A stretch of DNA of 64,000 nt from Dactylosporangium sp. AC04546 (GTDB lineage: Bacteria; Actinomycetota; Actinomycetes; Mycobacteriales; Micromonosporaceae). A model generated the notes under the pieces. That model was not told the DNA's origin. It saw only the letters and a list, made by a program, of their open reading frames with translations, and ran no database searches. How positions within the stretch are numbered: the stretch's first letter is position 1; every line of letters begins with the position of its first letter. Made by a program: the position numbers and the translations under genes. Below are positions 51,218 to 60,922 of this stretch, piece by piece. The stretch spans positions 1-64,000 of the forward strand of contig NZ_JAHYSG010000006.1 in assembly GCF_022095675.1 (NCBI RefSeq), given 5' to 3'.

Positions 51218-53520
51218 TCGACGCGTTGCGCGCCATCGAGCAGCGGGTGCTCTGGCTCGCCGTCCGGATGGTCGACGCCGCCAACCGCGAGCGCGACACC
51301 GGCGACGGCGTGAAGGTCGGCGGCCACCAGGCCTCGTCGGCGTCGCTGGCCTCGGTGCTCACCGCCCTCTACTTCGCCCACCTGCGCCCCGCCGACCGGG
51401 TTTCGGTCAAGCCGCACGCCGCGCCGGCGTACCACGCCATCCAGTACCTGCTGGGCAACCTCGACCGGTCCTATCTCACCCGGCTGCGCAGCCGCGGCGG
51501 GCTGCAGGCGTACCCCTCGCGCACGAAGGACCCCGACGGCGTCGACTTCTCCACCGGCTCGGTCGGGCTCGGCGCCGCCGCGCCGCTGTTCGCCGCCGCG
51601 ACCCGCCGGTACGTCGACGCCCACTTCGGCCCGCGCGAGGCGGCGCGCTTCGTGGCGGTCATCGGCGACGCGGAGCTCGACGAGGGCAGCGTGTGGGAGG
51701 CCGTGGCCGACCCCGCGACCGCCGGCCTCGGCAACGTGATGTGGGTCGTCGACCTCAACCGCCAGTCGCTCGACCGGGTCGTGCCCGGCATCCGCGTCGC
51801 ACAGTGGGCAGCACAGTTCGCCGCCGCCGGATGGCACGTGGTCGAGGTCAAGTACGGCTCCCGCCTGCGCGCCGCGTTCGCCCGGGAGCACGGCGCGGCC
51901 CTGCGCGACTGGCTCGACCGGATGCCCAACGAGCGCTACCAGTCGCTGTTCGGCATCGACGGCGAGCCGCTGCGCAAGCAGTTCCTCGACGGCGCGCCCG
52001 CCGAGGTCGCCGCGGCCGTCGCCGACGTGCCCGACGCCGAGCTCGCCGGGCTCCTCCACGACCTCGGCGGCCACGACATCGAGGCGCTGCTGCGGGCCTA
52101 CGCCGAGTGTGACCGCGTGACCGACCGGCCGAGCGTCGTGTTCGCGTACACGGTCAAGGGCTGGAACCTCCCCGCCGCGGGCCATCCGCGCAACCATTCC
52201 GCGCTGCTCAGCGGCGACCAGATCGACGCACTGCGCGCGGCGACGGGCCTGACCGTCGCGACGGAGTGGGACCGCATCGATCCCGCGACCCCCGCGGGCG
52301 CGATCGTCGCGGACCGTGCCGCTGCACCGCCGCGGCCGGCGCCGCCGGGTCCACGGGCAACGGTGCCGGAGCGATCTGGGGTACGGGTGGGGCAGCGGGC
52401 CTCCACCCAGGAGGTCTTCGGCCGGGTGCTCACCGACCTCGCCCGCGACCCGGCGGTCGGCTCGCACCTCGTGACCACGGCACCCGACGTGGCCACCTCG
52501 ACAAACCTCGCCGGCTTCATCAACCGCACCGGGATCTTCCACCCCGACGAGCGCACGACCTGGTCGTCGGACCCGATGCTGCGCTGGGTCGAGGGCCCCC
52601 GCGGTCAGCACATCGAGCTCGGCATCTCGGAGATGAACCTGTTCATGCTCCTCGGCCAGCTCGGATTGGCCGGCGAGCTGTCGGGCCAGCCGCTCCTGCC
52701 GGTCGGCACGGTCTACGACCCCTTCGTCTGCCGTGGCCTCGACGCGTTCATCTACGCCGCCTACAGCGGGGCCAGCTTCGTCGTCGCCGGTACCCCGTCG
52801 GGCGTCACCCTCGCGCCGGAGGGCGGTGCGCACCAGTCGACGTTGACCGCCTCGATCGGCCTCGAACTGCCGGGCGTCACGTTCGCCGAGCCGGCGTACG
52901 GCACCGCCCTCGACTGGCAGTTCTGCGACGCCCTCGGCGCGGTTGCCGAGGGCCGCGGCGCCTTCTACTTCCGGCTCACCACCCGGCCGATCGACCAGGC
53001 GCCGTTCGAGACGGCCCGGGCCCGGCTCGGCGACGCCGTGCTGCGCCGCCAGGTGCTCGCCGGCGCCTACCGGCTGCGCGACGGCGGCGACCTGGCCGCC
53101 ACAGGCGCGCCCGTCGTGTACCTGGTCGGCAGCGGCGCGGTCCTGCCCGAGGTGCTCGCGGCCGCCGACGAGCTGGCCGACGAGGGGATCGCGGTGCACG
53201 TCGTCGACGTCACATCGCTCGACCGGCTCTACGCCGGCTGGCGGGCCGCCGTGCGCGAGGGCATCCGCAACGCGCGCGTACCGGCACTGCCCGGCGCGAT
53301 GCGGACCGTCTTCGCCGACCGCGCGCCGCTGGTGACCGTTCACGACGCGGCCTCGCACACCATGGCCTGGCTCGGCTCGGCGCTCGGCGTGCCGTGCGTA
53401 CCGCTGGGCGTCGACGGTTTCGGCCAGTCCGGTACGGTCCACGACCTCTACGAGATCCACGACCTCCAGCCTGGCGCGATCGTCAACGCGGCGCTGTCGG
53501 CGCTGAGCCTCCATGGCTGA
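51214..53520 (+). CDS. AceE-like TPP enzyme (pyruvate dehydrogenase E1 / transketolase-like)
   Basis: A 768-residue thiamine-diphosphate enzyme, shorter than true AceE (about 890). The first domain carries a modified TPP/magnesium motif, GDAELDEGSVWEA followed by NRQSLDRVVPG, where GDG becomes GDA. The pyrimidine domain has HIELGISEMNLFMLLGQLGL with the activating glutamate, and the last domain has VVYLVGSGAVLPEVLAAADE and SHTMAWLGSALGVP. Neither a lipoyl E2 nor an E3 gene lies in the window, so it may carry out a different acyl or ketol chemistry or borrow the housekeeping E2. It is coupled to the M20 gene before and the D-aminoacylase after (8-base overlap). Confidence 0.85.
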   Translation: MIDALRAIEQRVLWLAVRMVDAANRERDTGDGVKVGGHQASSASLASVLTALYFAHLRPADRVSVKPHAAPAYHAIQYLLGNLDRSYLTRLRSRGGLQAYPSRTKDPDGVDFSTGSVGLGAAAPLFAAATRRYVDAHFGPREAARFVAVIGDAELDEGSVWEAVADPATAGLGNVMWVVDLNRQSLDRVVPGIRVAQWAAQFAAAGWHVVEVKYGSRLRAAFAREHGAALRDWLDRMPNERYQSLFGIDGEPLRKQFLDGAPAEVAAAVADVPDAELAGLLHDLGGHDIEALLRAYAECDRVTDRPSVVFAYTVKGWNLPAAGHPRNHSALLSGDQIDALRAATGLTVATEWDRIDPATPAGAIVADRAAAPPRPAPPGPRATVPERSGVRVGQRASTQEVFGRVLTDLARDPAVGSHLVTTAPDVATSTNLAGFINRTGIFHPDERTTWSSDPMLRWVEGPRGQHIELGISEMNLFMLLGQLGLAGELSGQPLLPVGTVYDPFVCRGLDAFIYAAYSGASFVVAGTPSGVTLAPEGGAHQSTLTASIGLELPGVTFAEPAYGTALDWQFCDALGAVAEGRGAFYFRLTTRPIDQAPFETARARLGDAVLRRQVLAGAYRLRDGGDLAATGAPVVYLVGSGAVLPEVLAAADELADEGIAVHVVDVTSLDRLYAGWRAAVREGIRNARVPALPGAMRTVFADRAPLVTVHDAASHTMAWLGSALGVPCVPLGVDGFGQSGTVHDLYEIHDLQPGAIVNAALSALSLHG

Positions 53521-55120
53521 GCCCCGCCACCACGACCTCGTGCTCACCGGCGGTACCGTCATCGACGGGCGCGGCGGCCCGGCGGTGGTCGCCGACGTGG
53601 CGGTCGACGGCGACCGGATCGCCGCGGTCGGCGCGCCCGGCGCCCTGGCCGGCCGGAGGACGCTCGTCGTCACGGGCAAGGTCGTCAGCCCCGGCTTCAT
53701 CGACATCCATTCGCACGCGGACTTCACGCTCGCCGTCGACGGCCGCGCGCAGAGCAGCGTGGCGCAGGGCATCACGACCGTGGTGACCGGCAACTGCGGG
53801 CACGGCGTCGCGCCGGTCACCGACCGGTCGGCCCCGCTGGTACCGACGAACATCCCCGGTTGGCGCGCGGAATGGGACGACCGGCAGACCTGGTCCACGT
53901 TCGCGGACTACCTCGACGCGCTGCGCGGCCAAGGTGTCGGCGTGAACGTGCTCCCGCTCGTCGCGCACGGCGCGCTGCGCCTTGCCGTCGCCGGGTTCGA
54001 GACGCGCGCCCTTCGCCGCGCCGAGCTCGACCGGATGCGCGCCATGGCCGCCGAGGCGATGGACGCCGGCGCGGTCGGTCTCTCCACCGGGCTCGAGTAT
54101 GCGCCCGGCCTGGCCGCCGACACGAACGAGCTCATCACGGTCGCGGGCGCGGTCGGGGAGCGCGCGGGCCTCTACGCCTCGCATTGTCGCAACAGGACGG
54201 ACCGGATCGTCGAGGCGGCGCAGGAGGCGGTCACGGTTGCCGGGCGCACCGGGTGCCGGCTGCAGCTCTCGCACTTCGTGCGCCGGCCGACCGCCGCCGA
54301 CCGGTCGCTGTTCCACCGCGCTGTCGACGTGGTCCGGGCCGGCCCGACCCGGTCGCGGCTCGACGTCTTCCCGTTCCCGCACGGCCCGACCCCGCTGCCG
54401 ACCTTCGTGGTGCCGATGTCGATCCGCGACGCACCGCGCCGCGAGGTGGCCCGCCGGCTCGCCGACCGGAGCCTCCTCGACGAGCTCGACCAGCGGTTCG
54501 TCGACGCGCTCGCGGGCGGTGTCGCCGCGACCTGCTTCCTCGCGTCCGACGGCGGCGACGGTTCGCTGGTCGGCCGGTCGCTCGGCGACCTCGCCGGCGA
54601 GTGGGACCTGTCGCTGCCCGAGGTCGTGCTCGAGGTGCTGCGCCGGGCCGACGTCGACTTCTACGACGCCGTGGTCGTCGAGCGCGTCTTCGACGACGCC
54701 GACCTGCGGTGGGCGCTGCTGCAGCCGGACTTCCTGGTGATGGGCGACGGGCTGACCGGCGCACTCGACGGACCCCTCGCCGGGCACGCGATGTGCGCCT
54801 CCGACTGGGGGTACGCGCCGCAGATGCTCGGCCGCTTCGTCCGCGACGAACGCCTCGTCCCGATCGAGCAGGCGGTCGCCCGGATGACGGCGGAGCCGGC
54901 GGCGCAGCTCGGGCTCGCGGACCGGGGCGTGCTCGTGGCGGGCTACCGGGCCGACATCGTCGTGTTCGACCCGGCGCGCGTCGGCACCGCGGTACGGGAG
55001 GACGCGCTGATCAGCATGCCCGCCGGCATCGACGAGGTGCTCGTCAACGGTGCCGCCGTGGTCAGTGCGGGCCGGTTCACCGGTGCGCTGCCGGGTACCG
55101 TGGGACACCGCCCTGGATGA
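53513..55120 (+). CDS. N-acyl-D-amino-acid deacylase (D-aminoacylase) family amidohydrolase
   Basis: A 535-residue metal-dependent amidohydrolase. Metal ligands include H66 and H68 (DIHSHAD) and probably C95 (VVTGNCGHG); later metal regions are ASHCRNRTDR, LQLSHFVRR and ASDWGYAP. The beta-sandwich at both ends (DLVLTGGTVIDGRGG; ADIVVFDPARVGT) is complete. It should release free D-amino acids, or a related amine, from N-acylated forms. ATG 53513 overlaps the AceE-like gene by 8 bases. The 3' end overlaps the convergent amidohydrolase gene by 44 bases. Confidence 0.88.
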   Translation: MAEPRHHDLVLTGGTVIDGRGGPAVVADVAVDGDRIAAVGAPGALAGRRTLVVTGKVVSPGFIDIHSHADFTLAVDGRAQSSVAQGITTVVTGNCGHGVAPVTDRSAPLVPTNIPGWRAEWDDRQTWSTFADYLDALRGQGVGVNVLPLVAHGALRLAVAGFETRALRRAELDRMRAMAAEAMDAGAVGLSTGLEYAPGLAADTNELITVAGAVGERAGLYASHCRNRTDRIVEAAQEAVTVAGRTGCRLQLSHFVRRPTAADRSLFHRAVDVVRAGPTRSRLDVFPFPHGPTPLPTFVVPMSIRDAPRREVARRLADRSLLDELDQRFVDALAGGVAATCFLASDGGDGSLVGRSLGDLAGEWDLSLPEVVLEVLRRADVDFYDAVVVERVFDDADLRWALLQPDFLVMGDGLTGALDGPLAGHAMCASDWGYAPQMLGRFVRDERLVPIEQAVARMTAEPAAQLGLADRGVLVAGYRADIVVFDPARVGTAVREDALISMPAGIDEVLVNGAAVVSAGRFTGALPGTVGHRPG

Positions 55121-56255
55121 CCTGCCGCACCCGGCGCAGCGCGGAGATGTCGGCGAGCGGGTCACCGTCGACCAGGATCAGGTCGGCGACCTTGCCCGCC
55201 TCGATCGTGCCGATCCGGTCGGCCAGTCCGAGGTTCGCCGCGGCGTGGCGGGTCGCGGCGACCAGCGCCTCGGCCGGTGACAGCCCGATCCGCGTCATCA
55301 GCGCGATCTCCTCGGGCAGCCCGCCGTGACGGTTGAACGGTGTGCCGGCGTCGGTGCCGGCCGCGAACCGTACGCCCGCCGCGTGGGCCCGCCGGAAGCT
55401 GGCCTCGCGGTCGGCGACCACCGCCTCCGACTTGGCCCGCAACCACGGCGCCAGCCGGTCGCCGGACGCAAGTGCGCACTCCACGCCGGCGAGCGTCGGC
55501 ACCAGGTAGACGTCGTCGCGGGCGAGCAGCAGCTCGATGGCCTCGTCGTCGAGGTAGAACCCGTGCTCGACGGAGTCGACGCCGGCCCGCAGCGCGTTCT
55601 TGATCCCCTCGTTGCCGATCGCGTGCGTCGCGACCCGCAGCCCGGCGTGGTGCGCCTCCTCGACGAGTACCTTGAGCTCCTCCGGCGCGTACGCCGTGCG
55701 ACCGGCCGTGACGCCCGGCGTGAGCAGGCCGCCGGTTGACATCACCTTGATGAAGCCGGCACCCTCCTTCACGGCCAGCCGGGTCGCCTTGCGCACCTCG
55801 TCGACGCCGTCGACCTCGCGGCCGAGGAAATAGCCGTGGCCGCCGGTCATCGTGATGACGAGCCCGGCGGCCTGTACCCGGGCGCCCTCGACCAGCTTGT
55901 CGTCGATGGCGCGGGCCACCTCGATCGCGATGCCGCCGAGTGCGCCACAGTCGCGTACGGTCGTCACGCCCGCGTCGAGGTGGGCCAGCGCGTTGTGGAC
56001 GGCATGGATGGCAGCGCGGGTCGGGCTGTCGCCGGTCATCTGGGCGATGATGTCGGTCGTCGCGGTCGCGCACAGGTGGGTGTGGCAGTCGATCAGGCCG
56101 GGCAGCAGCGTCATGCCGCTGCCGTCGACGATCGTGGCATCGGGCGGTGCCGCCGGCCCGACGGCTCTCACCAGTCCATTGTGGATGGTGACGGTGGCGT
56201 CGCGCACGGTGCCGTCGACCGCGTCGAACACCCGGGCGCCGACAATCCCGATCAT
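55077..56255 (-). CDS. Imidazolonepropionase-like / prolidase-type amidohydrolase
   Basis: A 392-residue metal-dependent hydrolase. Motifs are LIDCHTHL (HxH), FIKVMSTGG with the probable carbamylated lysine, VATHAIGN, DSVEHG and AAGTDAGTP, in the order typical of the group that includes Xaa-Arg or Xaa-Pro dipeptidases. ATG 56255 follows GGAGG by 4 bases; the frame continues upstream into the preceding gene and is rejected there. It is the last gene of the reverse operon and probably splits a dipeptide-like or cyclic amide intermediate in the cytoplasm. Confidence 0.88.
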   Translation of the reverse strand: MIGIVGARVFDAVDGTVRDATVTIHNGLVRAVGPAAPPDATIVDGSGMTLLPGLIDCHTHLCATATTDIIAQMTGDSPTRAAIHAVHNALAHLDAGVTTVRDCGALGGIAIEVARAIDDKLVEGARVQAAGLVITMTGGHGYFLGREVDGVDEVRKATRLAVKEGAGFIKVMSTGGLLTPGVTAGRTAYAPEELKVLVEEAHHAGLRVATHAIGNEGIKNALRAGVDSVEHGFYLDDEAIELLLARDDVYLVPTLAGVECALASGDRLAPWLRAKSEAVVADREASFRRAHAAGVRFAAGTDAGTPFNRHGGLPEEIALMTRIGLSPAEALVAATRHAAANLGLADRIGTIEAGKVADLILVDGDPLADISALRRVRQVIQGGVPRYPAAHR

Positions 56256-56313
56256 GTGTCCTCCAGCTCGCCCAGTTGGTCGTCCATCACCGCGGCGATC
56301 CGACCCGGGGTCG

Positions 56314-57549
56314 TCAGCCAAGGCCGACCACCGCGCGTACGGCATCCAGGGTCGGCGCGACCTCCGGGAACGCGGCGCCGACCGACGTCGCGGTCTTCAG
56401 GCCGCTGCCGGTGACCACGTGGACAACCCGATCCGCGGGGCCGATCAGCCCCTCGGCCCGGGCCCGGCGGACTCCGGCGATCCCAGCCGCGGCGCCGGGC
56501 TCGGCGAAGATGCCGGCCCGGGTGCCGAGCATTCGCGCCGCGTCGAGGATCTCGTCGTCGGTGACGGTGAGGAACGCGCCGCCGCTGGCCCGGACGGCCC
56601 GCAGAGCCTTGACCGCGTTGCGTGGGGCGCCGACCGACACCGAGTCGGCCACGGTACGCGCCGGCACCGGCACGATGTCCTCGCCGCCGCGCTCCCACGC
56701 GCGGGCGATCGGCGCCGCGCCCGCCGGTTGTACGGCCAGCAGCCGCGGCGCCCGGGGCAGCCGCATCTCCGCCAGCCCCTTGCCCAGCGCGGCCACCGTG
56801 CAGCCGTCGCCGACCGCGACGCTGACCCAGTCGGCCCCGGCGTCGCCGAGCTGGTCGGCGATCTCGAGCCCGCAGGTCTTCTTGCCCTCCATGAGGTACG
56901 GGTTGACGGCGCAGTTGCGGTTGTACCACCCGAACGCGCGGACCGCCTCCTCGCACAGGTCATAGGCGTCGTCGTAGCTGCCACGCACCAGCATGACCCT
57001 GGCGCCGAACGCGGCGAGCTGCGCCAGCTTGCCGACCGGCGTCGACGCCGGCACGAAGATGCGCGCGGTCAGCCCGACGGCGGCGCACGCACCGGCCAGG
57101 CTGGACGCCGCGTTGCCCGTGGAGGCGCAGGCGACGTCGGTGAACCCGGCATGCGCGGCGATCTCCACCGCCAGGGCCGAGGCGCGATCCTTCAGTGACC
57201 CCGTCGGGTTGCGGCTCTCGTCCTTGACGAGCAGCTCGCCCACGCCGAGGTCCGCGGCGAGCCGCGGCGCCGGCAACAGCGGGGTCGCGGTGAGGTAGCC
57301 CGACGGCAGCCGCCGCGGCCCGGGCGGCAGGGGAAGCCAGGCGCGGTAGCGGTCGAGAGGATCGCCGCCGGCGGCGCCCGGCCGCGTCCCGTCGCCGGGC
57401 GCGATCACGTCGAGAATGCCGGTGAGGCCCTCGTGGCGCGGGCAGACCGACGCGTCGGCCGTTGGCCGGTGGGCGGCCCCGCACAGCACACAGCGCAGCT
57501 CGACCCGCAGCAACCCGGAATCGGTCATCGGTGCATTGAAGCCAGTCAT
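56314..57549 (-). CDS. Threonine-synthase-like PLP enzyme with zinc-ribbon front
   Basis: A 411-residue fold-type II PLP enzyme. The N-terminus has a Cys-rich knuckle (C20-x2-C23, CPRH around 36-39) as in one class of threonine synthases. The PLP lysine is K120 (NPTGSLKDRAS), and the phosphate loop is probably VGDGCTVAAL. It uses a beta-replacement or elimination chemistry on hydroxy or phospho amino acids. Being inside a transporter operon far from hom and thrB, a catabolic role such as lyase or ammonia-lyase is more likely than threonine synthesis. ATG 57549 lies 35 bases after the preceding gene. Confidence 0.85.
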   Translation of the reverse strand: MTGFNAPMTDSGLLRVELRCVLCGAAHRPTADASVCPRHEGLTGILDVIAPGDGTRPGAAGGDPLDRYRAWLPLPPGPRRLPSGYLTATPLLPAPRLAADLGVGELLVKDESRNPTGSLKDRASALAVEIAAHAGFTDVACASTGNAASSLAGACAAVGLTARIFVPASTPVGKLAQLAAFGARVMLVRGSYDDAYDLCEEAVRAFGWYNRNCAVNPYLMEGKKTCGLEIADQLGDAGADWVSVAVGDGCTVAALGKGLAEMRLPRAPRLLAVQPAGAAPIARAWERGGEDIVPVPARTVADSVSVGAPRNAVKALRAVRASGGAFLTVTDDEILDAARMLGTRAGIFAEPGAAAGIAGVRRARAEGLIGPADRVVHVVTGSGLKTATSVGAAFPEVAPTLDAVRAVVGLG

Positions 57550-57584
57550 AGAACAAACCTTTGCCCGTCAAGGTGGCCAGGGGC

Positions 57585-58055
57585 TCAGCGCACCGCGTTG
57601 CGCCAGATGATCTTTCTCGGCGTGATGCGGATGACGACGCGGTCGTTGTCGGCGTTGATCCGCGCCCAGCGGACGGTCGCCTCGTCCTCGTGGAGGTACT
57701 TGAGCAGCACCGGCCAGGACTCGTCGCGCACGGTCGGGCCTTCCACGATCTCGGCGATGCCGAAGAGGGTCACGTACGTGCCGCTGAGCTGGTCGTCCAC
57801 GCAGACGCTGACCCGTGGGTCGCGGCGGATGTTGCCCACCTTGAGGGTCCAGCCGGGGCTGCTGATCCGCATGACCTGGCCGTCCCAGTGGTACCAGGCA
57901 GGCGTGGCCTGCGGGCTGCCGTCGGGCCGGTTGGTGGCGAGCACGGCGTTGCGCATCCGGGCCAGGAAGTCGGCCATCTGCGCGTCACCGAAGGCGAACG
58001 TGGGCGGGGCGGCGGCTGCGGTGCGAGGTACCTCAGCGATCTCGAACTGGCTCAT
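57585..58055 (-). CDS. Pyridoxamine 5'-phosphate oxidase-family flavin/deazaflavin protein
   Basis: A 156-residue split-barrel protein. The pattern ARMRNAVLATNRPDGSPQAT with PAWYHWDGQVMRISS and KVGNIRRDPRVSVCVDD is the usual FMN- or F420-binding core of this family, and ITPRKIIWRN closes the barrel. It is a small redox enzyme of unknown substrate. The start overlaps the stop of the upstream ATPase gene by 4 bases, so it is part of the transporter operon. Confidence 0.85.
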   Translation of the reverse strand: MSQFEIAEVPRTAAAAPPTFAFGDAQMADFLARMRNAVLATNRPDGSPQATPAWYHWDGQVMRISSPGWTLKVGNIRRDPRVSVCVDDQLSGTYVTLFGIAEIVEGPTVRDESWPVLLKYLHEDEATVRWARINADNDRVVIRITPRKIIWRNAVR

Positions 58056-59122
58056 CCGGAGCTCCCTTCGACGGGTACGGGGACGTGGCGTCGGCGGGTC
58101 GGTGCGTCAGGGGCCCGGCCGAGCGGGCTGGTCGCCAGCTCCCGGCTGAAGTGGCAGGCGGCCGACTGGTCCGGCCCGACCACCTGGAGCACGGGCTGAT
58201 CGGTACGGCACCGCTCGGGCTGTCCGAGCTGGGTGTAGAGCCAGCACCGCGGGTGGAAGCCGCAGCCGGGCGGAGGCGTGATCGGAGAGGGCAGGTCACC
58301 GGTGAGGACGATGCGTTCCCGCACCCGCTCGGTCTCCGGGTCGGCCACCGGCAGCGCCGACACCAGCCCGCGCGTGTACGGGTGGGCGCACGCGGTCAGC
58401 AGCACACCGGCCGGTGCCTCCTCGACGATCCGGCCGAGGTACATCACCGCGATGCGATCGCTGACGTGGCGGACCACGGCCAGGTCGTGGCCCACGAACA
58501 GGTAGGTCAGGCCCAACCGTGCGCGCAGGTCGACGAGCAGGTTGAGCACCTGGGCCTGGATCGACACGTCGAGGGCGGACACCGGCTCGTCGAGGACGAG
58601 GAACGACGGGTTCACGGCGATCGCGCGGGCGATCGCGACCCGCTGCCGCTGACCGCCGGAGAGCTGGTGCGGGTACCGCTGGGCCAGGTCGGGCCGCAGG
58701 TTGACCAGGTCGAGCAGTTCCCGGACCCGGGCCGGGCGGTCGCGGGGTGGCAGCAGCCGGTGTACCGCGAGCGGCTCGGCCAGGATCGCGCCGATGCGCT
58801 GGCGGGGGTTGAGCGAGCCGTACGGATCCTGGAACACGATCTGCGCCTCGCCCCGCAGCTGGCGCAGACCCCCGCGGGGCAGGCTCAGCACGTCCCGCTC
58901 GCCGATGCGGACCCGGCCGGTCGCCGGGACGAGGCGGAGCATGGCCTGGCCGAGCGTGCTCTTGCCGGAGCCCGACTCGCCGACCAGGCCCAGCGTCTGC
59001 CCGGCCGGGATGGTCAGGTTGACGTCGTTGACGGCGGTGAGGGTGCCCGACCGCCGGCCGGGCAGACCGGCGCCGGTACGGAACGTGACCCGCAGGTGTT
59101 CGACCTCGACCGTGGCGCTCAT
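58052..59122 (-). CDS. Dipeptide-type ABC ATPase, DppF/OppF-like (transporter 2)
   Basis: A 356-residue ATPase with Walker A GESGSGKST, signature LSGGQRQR, Walker B FLVLDEPVSA and the C-terminal oligopeptide-family Cys segment (CGFHPRCWLYTQ; AACHFSREL). ATG 59122 is fixed by the ATGA overlap with the preceding ATPase gene. It forms a heterodimer with the DppD-like subunit. A longer reading frame upstream is only antisense or overlapping sequence of that neighbour. Confidence 0.93.
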   Translation of the reverse strand: MSATVEVEHLRVTFRTGAGLPGRRSGTLTAVNDVNLTIPAGQTLGLVGESGSGKSTLGQAMLRLVPATGRVRIGERDVLSLPRGGLRQLRGEAQIVFQDPYGSLNPRQRIGAILAEPLAVHRLLPPRDRPARVRELLDLVNLRPDLAQRYPHQLSGGQRQRVAIARAIAVNPSFLVLDEPVSALDVSIQAQVLNLLVDLRARLGLTYLFVGHDLAVVRHVSDRIAVMYLGRIVEEAPAGVLLTACAHPYTRGLVSALPVADPETERVRERIVLTGDLPSPITPPPGCGFHPRCWLYTQLGQPERCRTDQPVLQVVGPDQSAACHFSRELATSPLGRAPDAPTRRRHVPVPVEGSSG

Positions 59123-60093
59123 CGCAGCCATCCTTCGGGTTCGGTGGCGTGGCAGCGTGCGTCGTGTCCGCTGCCACGCCGGCTCAGTGCCGGCTCGTCC
59201 TGCCGGCACACCGGCCGCGCGTGGCGGCACCGGGGAGCGAAGTGGCAGCCCTCGATGGCCTTGCCGAGGTCGGGTGGGCCGCCCTCGATCGGGACCAGGC
59301 GCTCGTCGTCGGAGAGCGTCGGCAGCGCGTCGAGCAGGCCCCAGCTGTAGGGCATCTTCGGCGTGTAGAACAGGTTGTCGACGGCGCCGGTCTCGACGAC
59401 CTGGCCGGCGTACATCACCGCGATCCGGTCGCAGATCCCGGCCGCGATGCCGAGGTTGTGGGTGATCAGCAGGACCGCGGTGCCGGTCTCGCTGCTGAGC
59501 TCCTGGATCAGCTCGAGGATCTGTGCCTGGATCGTCACGTCCAGCGCGGTGGTGGGCTCGTCGGCGATGAGCAGCCGCGGCGTGCAGGACAGCGCGATCG
59601 CGATCATGACCCGTTGTCGCATGCCGCCACTGAGCTGGTGCGGATAGTCGTCCAGCCGCAGCCGGGGGCTCGGGATGCCGACCCGGGCCAGCAGTTCGGT
59701 GGCGCGTTCGCGGGCGTCGCGGCGGCTGAGGCCGAGATGCTGGCGCAGCGGTTCGGCGAGCTGCATGCCGATGGTGAACACGGGGTTGAGGCTGGTCGAC
59801 GGGTCCTGGAAGACGAAGCCGATGCGGTGCCCCCGGATGTTGCGCATGCCCGCCTCCGGCAGCGCGAGCAGGTCCTGTCCGTCGAAGACGACCTCGCCGC
59901 CGGTGACCCGGGCGTCGGCGGGCAGGAGCCTGGCGATGCTGCGCGCGGTCATCGTCTTGCCGCAGCCGGACTCGCCGACCAGGCCGAGGGTCTGCCCGGC
60001 CTCGATGCTGAAGCTGACGTCCTGCACCGCCCGGACCGCGGCCGGGCCGGAGCCGATCTCGGTGGACAGCCGGTGTACGTGCAGCAGGGCCAT
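59119..60093 (-). CDS. Dipeptide-type ABC ATPase, DppD/OppD-like (transporter 2)
   Basis: A 324-residue ATPase with Walker A GESGCGKT, signature LSGGMRQR, Walker [13 protein letters not shown] and the family-specific Cys tail ([14 protein letters not shown]). It starts one base after the permease stop, preceded by GGAGGAG. Together with the DppF-like subunit it drives transporter 2, which unlike transporter 1 keeps the two ATPases as separate genes. Confidence 0.93.
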   Translation of the reverse strand: MALLHVHRLSTEIGSGPAAVRAVQDVSFSIEAGQTLGLVGESGCGKTMTARSIARLLPADARVTGGEVVFDGQDLLALPEAGMRNIRGHRIGFVFQDPSTSLNPVFTIGMQLAEPLRQHLGLSRRDARERATELLARVGIPSPRLRLDDYPHQLSGGMRQRVMIAIALSCTPRLLIADEPTTALDVTIQAQILELIQELSSETGTAVLLITHNLGIAAGICDRIAVMYAGQVVETGAVDNLFYTPKMPYSWGLLDALPTLSDDERLVPIEGGPPDLGKAIEGCHFAPRCRHARPVCRQDEPALSRRGSGHDARCHATEPEGWLR

Positions 60094-60094
60094 C

Positions 60095-60922
60095 TCAGTC
60101 TCCTCCCGGCCGCGAGGTCGGGTCGATGAGGTCCCGCAGGCCGTCGCCGAGCAGGTTGAGGGCCAGCACCACCAGCGCGACGGCGACGCCCGGCACCACG
60201 GTCAGCCACCAGCCGAGCCGCATGTAGGCCCGGGCGTCGCTGAGCATGACGCCCCACTCGGGGGTCGGCGGGGCGGCGCCTAGGCCGAGGAACGACAGCG
60301 CGGAGCCGATGAGGATCGCCGTCGCGATCGTGGTGGTGGTGAGCACGAGCATCGGCCCGAGGATGTTCGGCAGTACGTGCCGGAGCAGGATTCGCCGGTG
60401 GCTGCAGCCCATGGCGACGGCGGCCTTGACGTACGGGCGGACCAGCACGCTGAGGACGGAGGCGCGGGCGACGCGGGCGAAGACCGGGACGGTGGCGACC
60501 CCGACCGCGATGATGACGTTGGTGACGCTGCCGCCCAGGATCGCCACGATGCCGAGGGCGAGGAGCACCGCCGGGAAGGCCAGCAGGATGTCCATGAAGG
60601 CGACGGCACCGAGGTCGACGGCCCGGCCGAAGTAGCCGGCCAGGCAGCCGACGGTACCGCCGACGACGAGTCCGAGGAAGACCGCGAACAGGCCGGTGGC
60701 CAGGGTGAGGTGGCCGCCGGCCAGGATCCGGCTGAAGATGTCGCGGCCGAACTGGTCGGTACCGAACGGGTGGGACCAGCTCGGACTCTCCAGGCGGGCC
60801 AGCGGGTCGAGCGCGGTCGGGTCGTGCGGGGTCGTGACCATGCCGACGACGCTGGCCATGAGGACCACGACGAGCAGCACCGCACCGATGGCGAAGCTCG
60901 GGTGCCGCAGATAGCGCTTCAT
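60095..60922 (-). CDS. Dipeptide-type ABC permease, DppC-like (transporter 2)
   Basis: A 275-residue membrane permease with [20 protein letters not shown], the ATPase-contact loop [20 protein letters not shown] and [18 protein letters not shown]. It overlaps the DppB-like gene upstream by 4 bases (ATGA) and is followed directly by the ATPase genes. It is clearly distinct from the DppC-like protein of transporter 1, so the two systems are not a recent duplication. Confidence 0.93.
   Translation of the reverse strand: MKRYLRHPSFAIGAVLLVVVLMASVVGMVTTPHDPTALDPLARLESPSWSHPFGTDQFGRDIFSRILAGGHLTLATGLFAVFLGLVVGGTVGCLAGYFGRAVDLGAVAFMDILLAFPAVLLALGIVAILGGSVTNVIIAVGVATVPVFARVARASVLSVLVRPYVKAAVAMGCSHRRILLRHVLPNILGPMLVLTTTTIATAILIGSALSFLGLGAAPPTPEWGVMLSDARAYMRLGWWLTVVPGVAVALVVLALNLLGDGLRDLIDPTSRPGGD

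Noticed and set aside
51109..53898. 929-codon minus-strand open frame across the AceE-like gene
   Set aside because: It is an antisense shadow of high-GC coding DNA: composition rich in Arg/Gly/Val, no domains, no start signals, and the plus strand has clear TPP-enzyme motifs.
56314..57549. Threonine synthase as part of threonine biosynthesis
   Set aside because: Neither homoserine dehydrogenase nor kinase is nearby, and the gene sits in a transporter operon; only the family name is kept.
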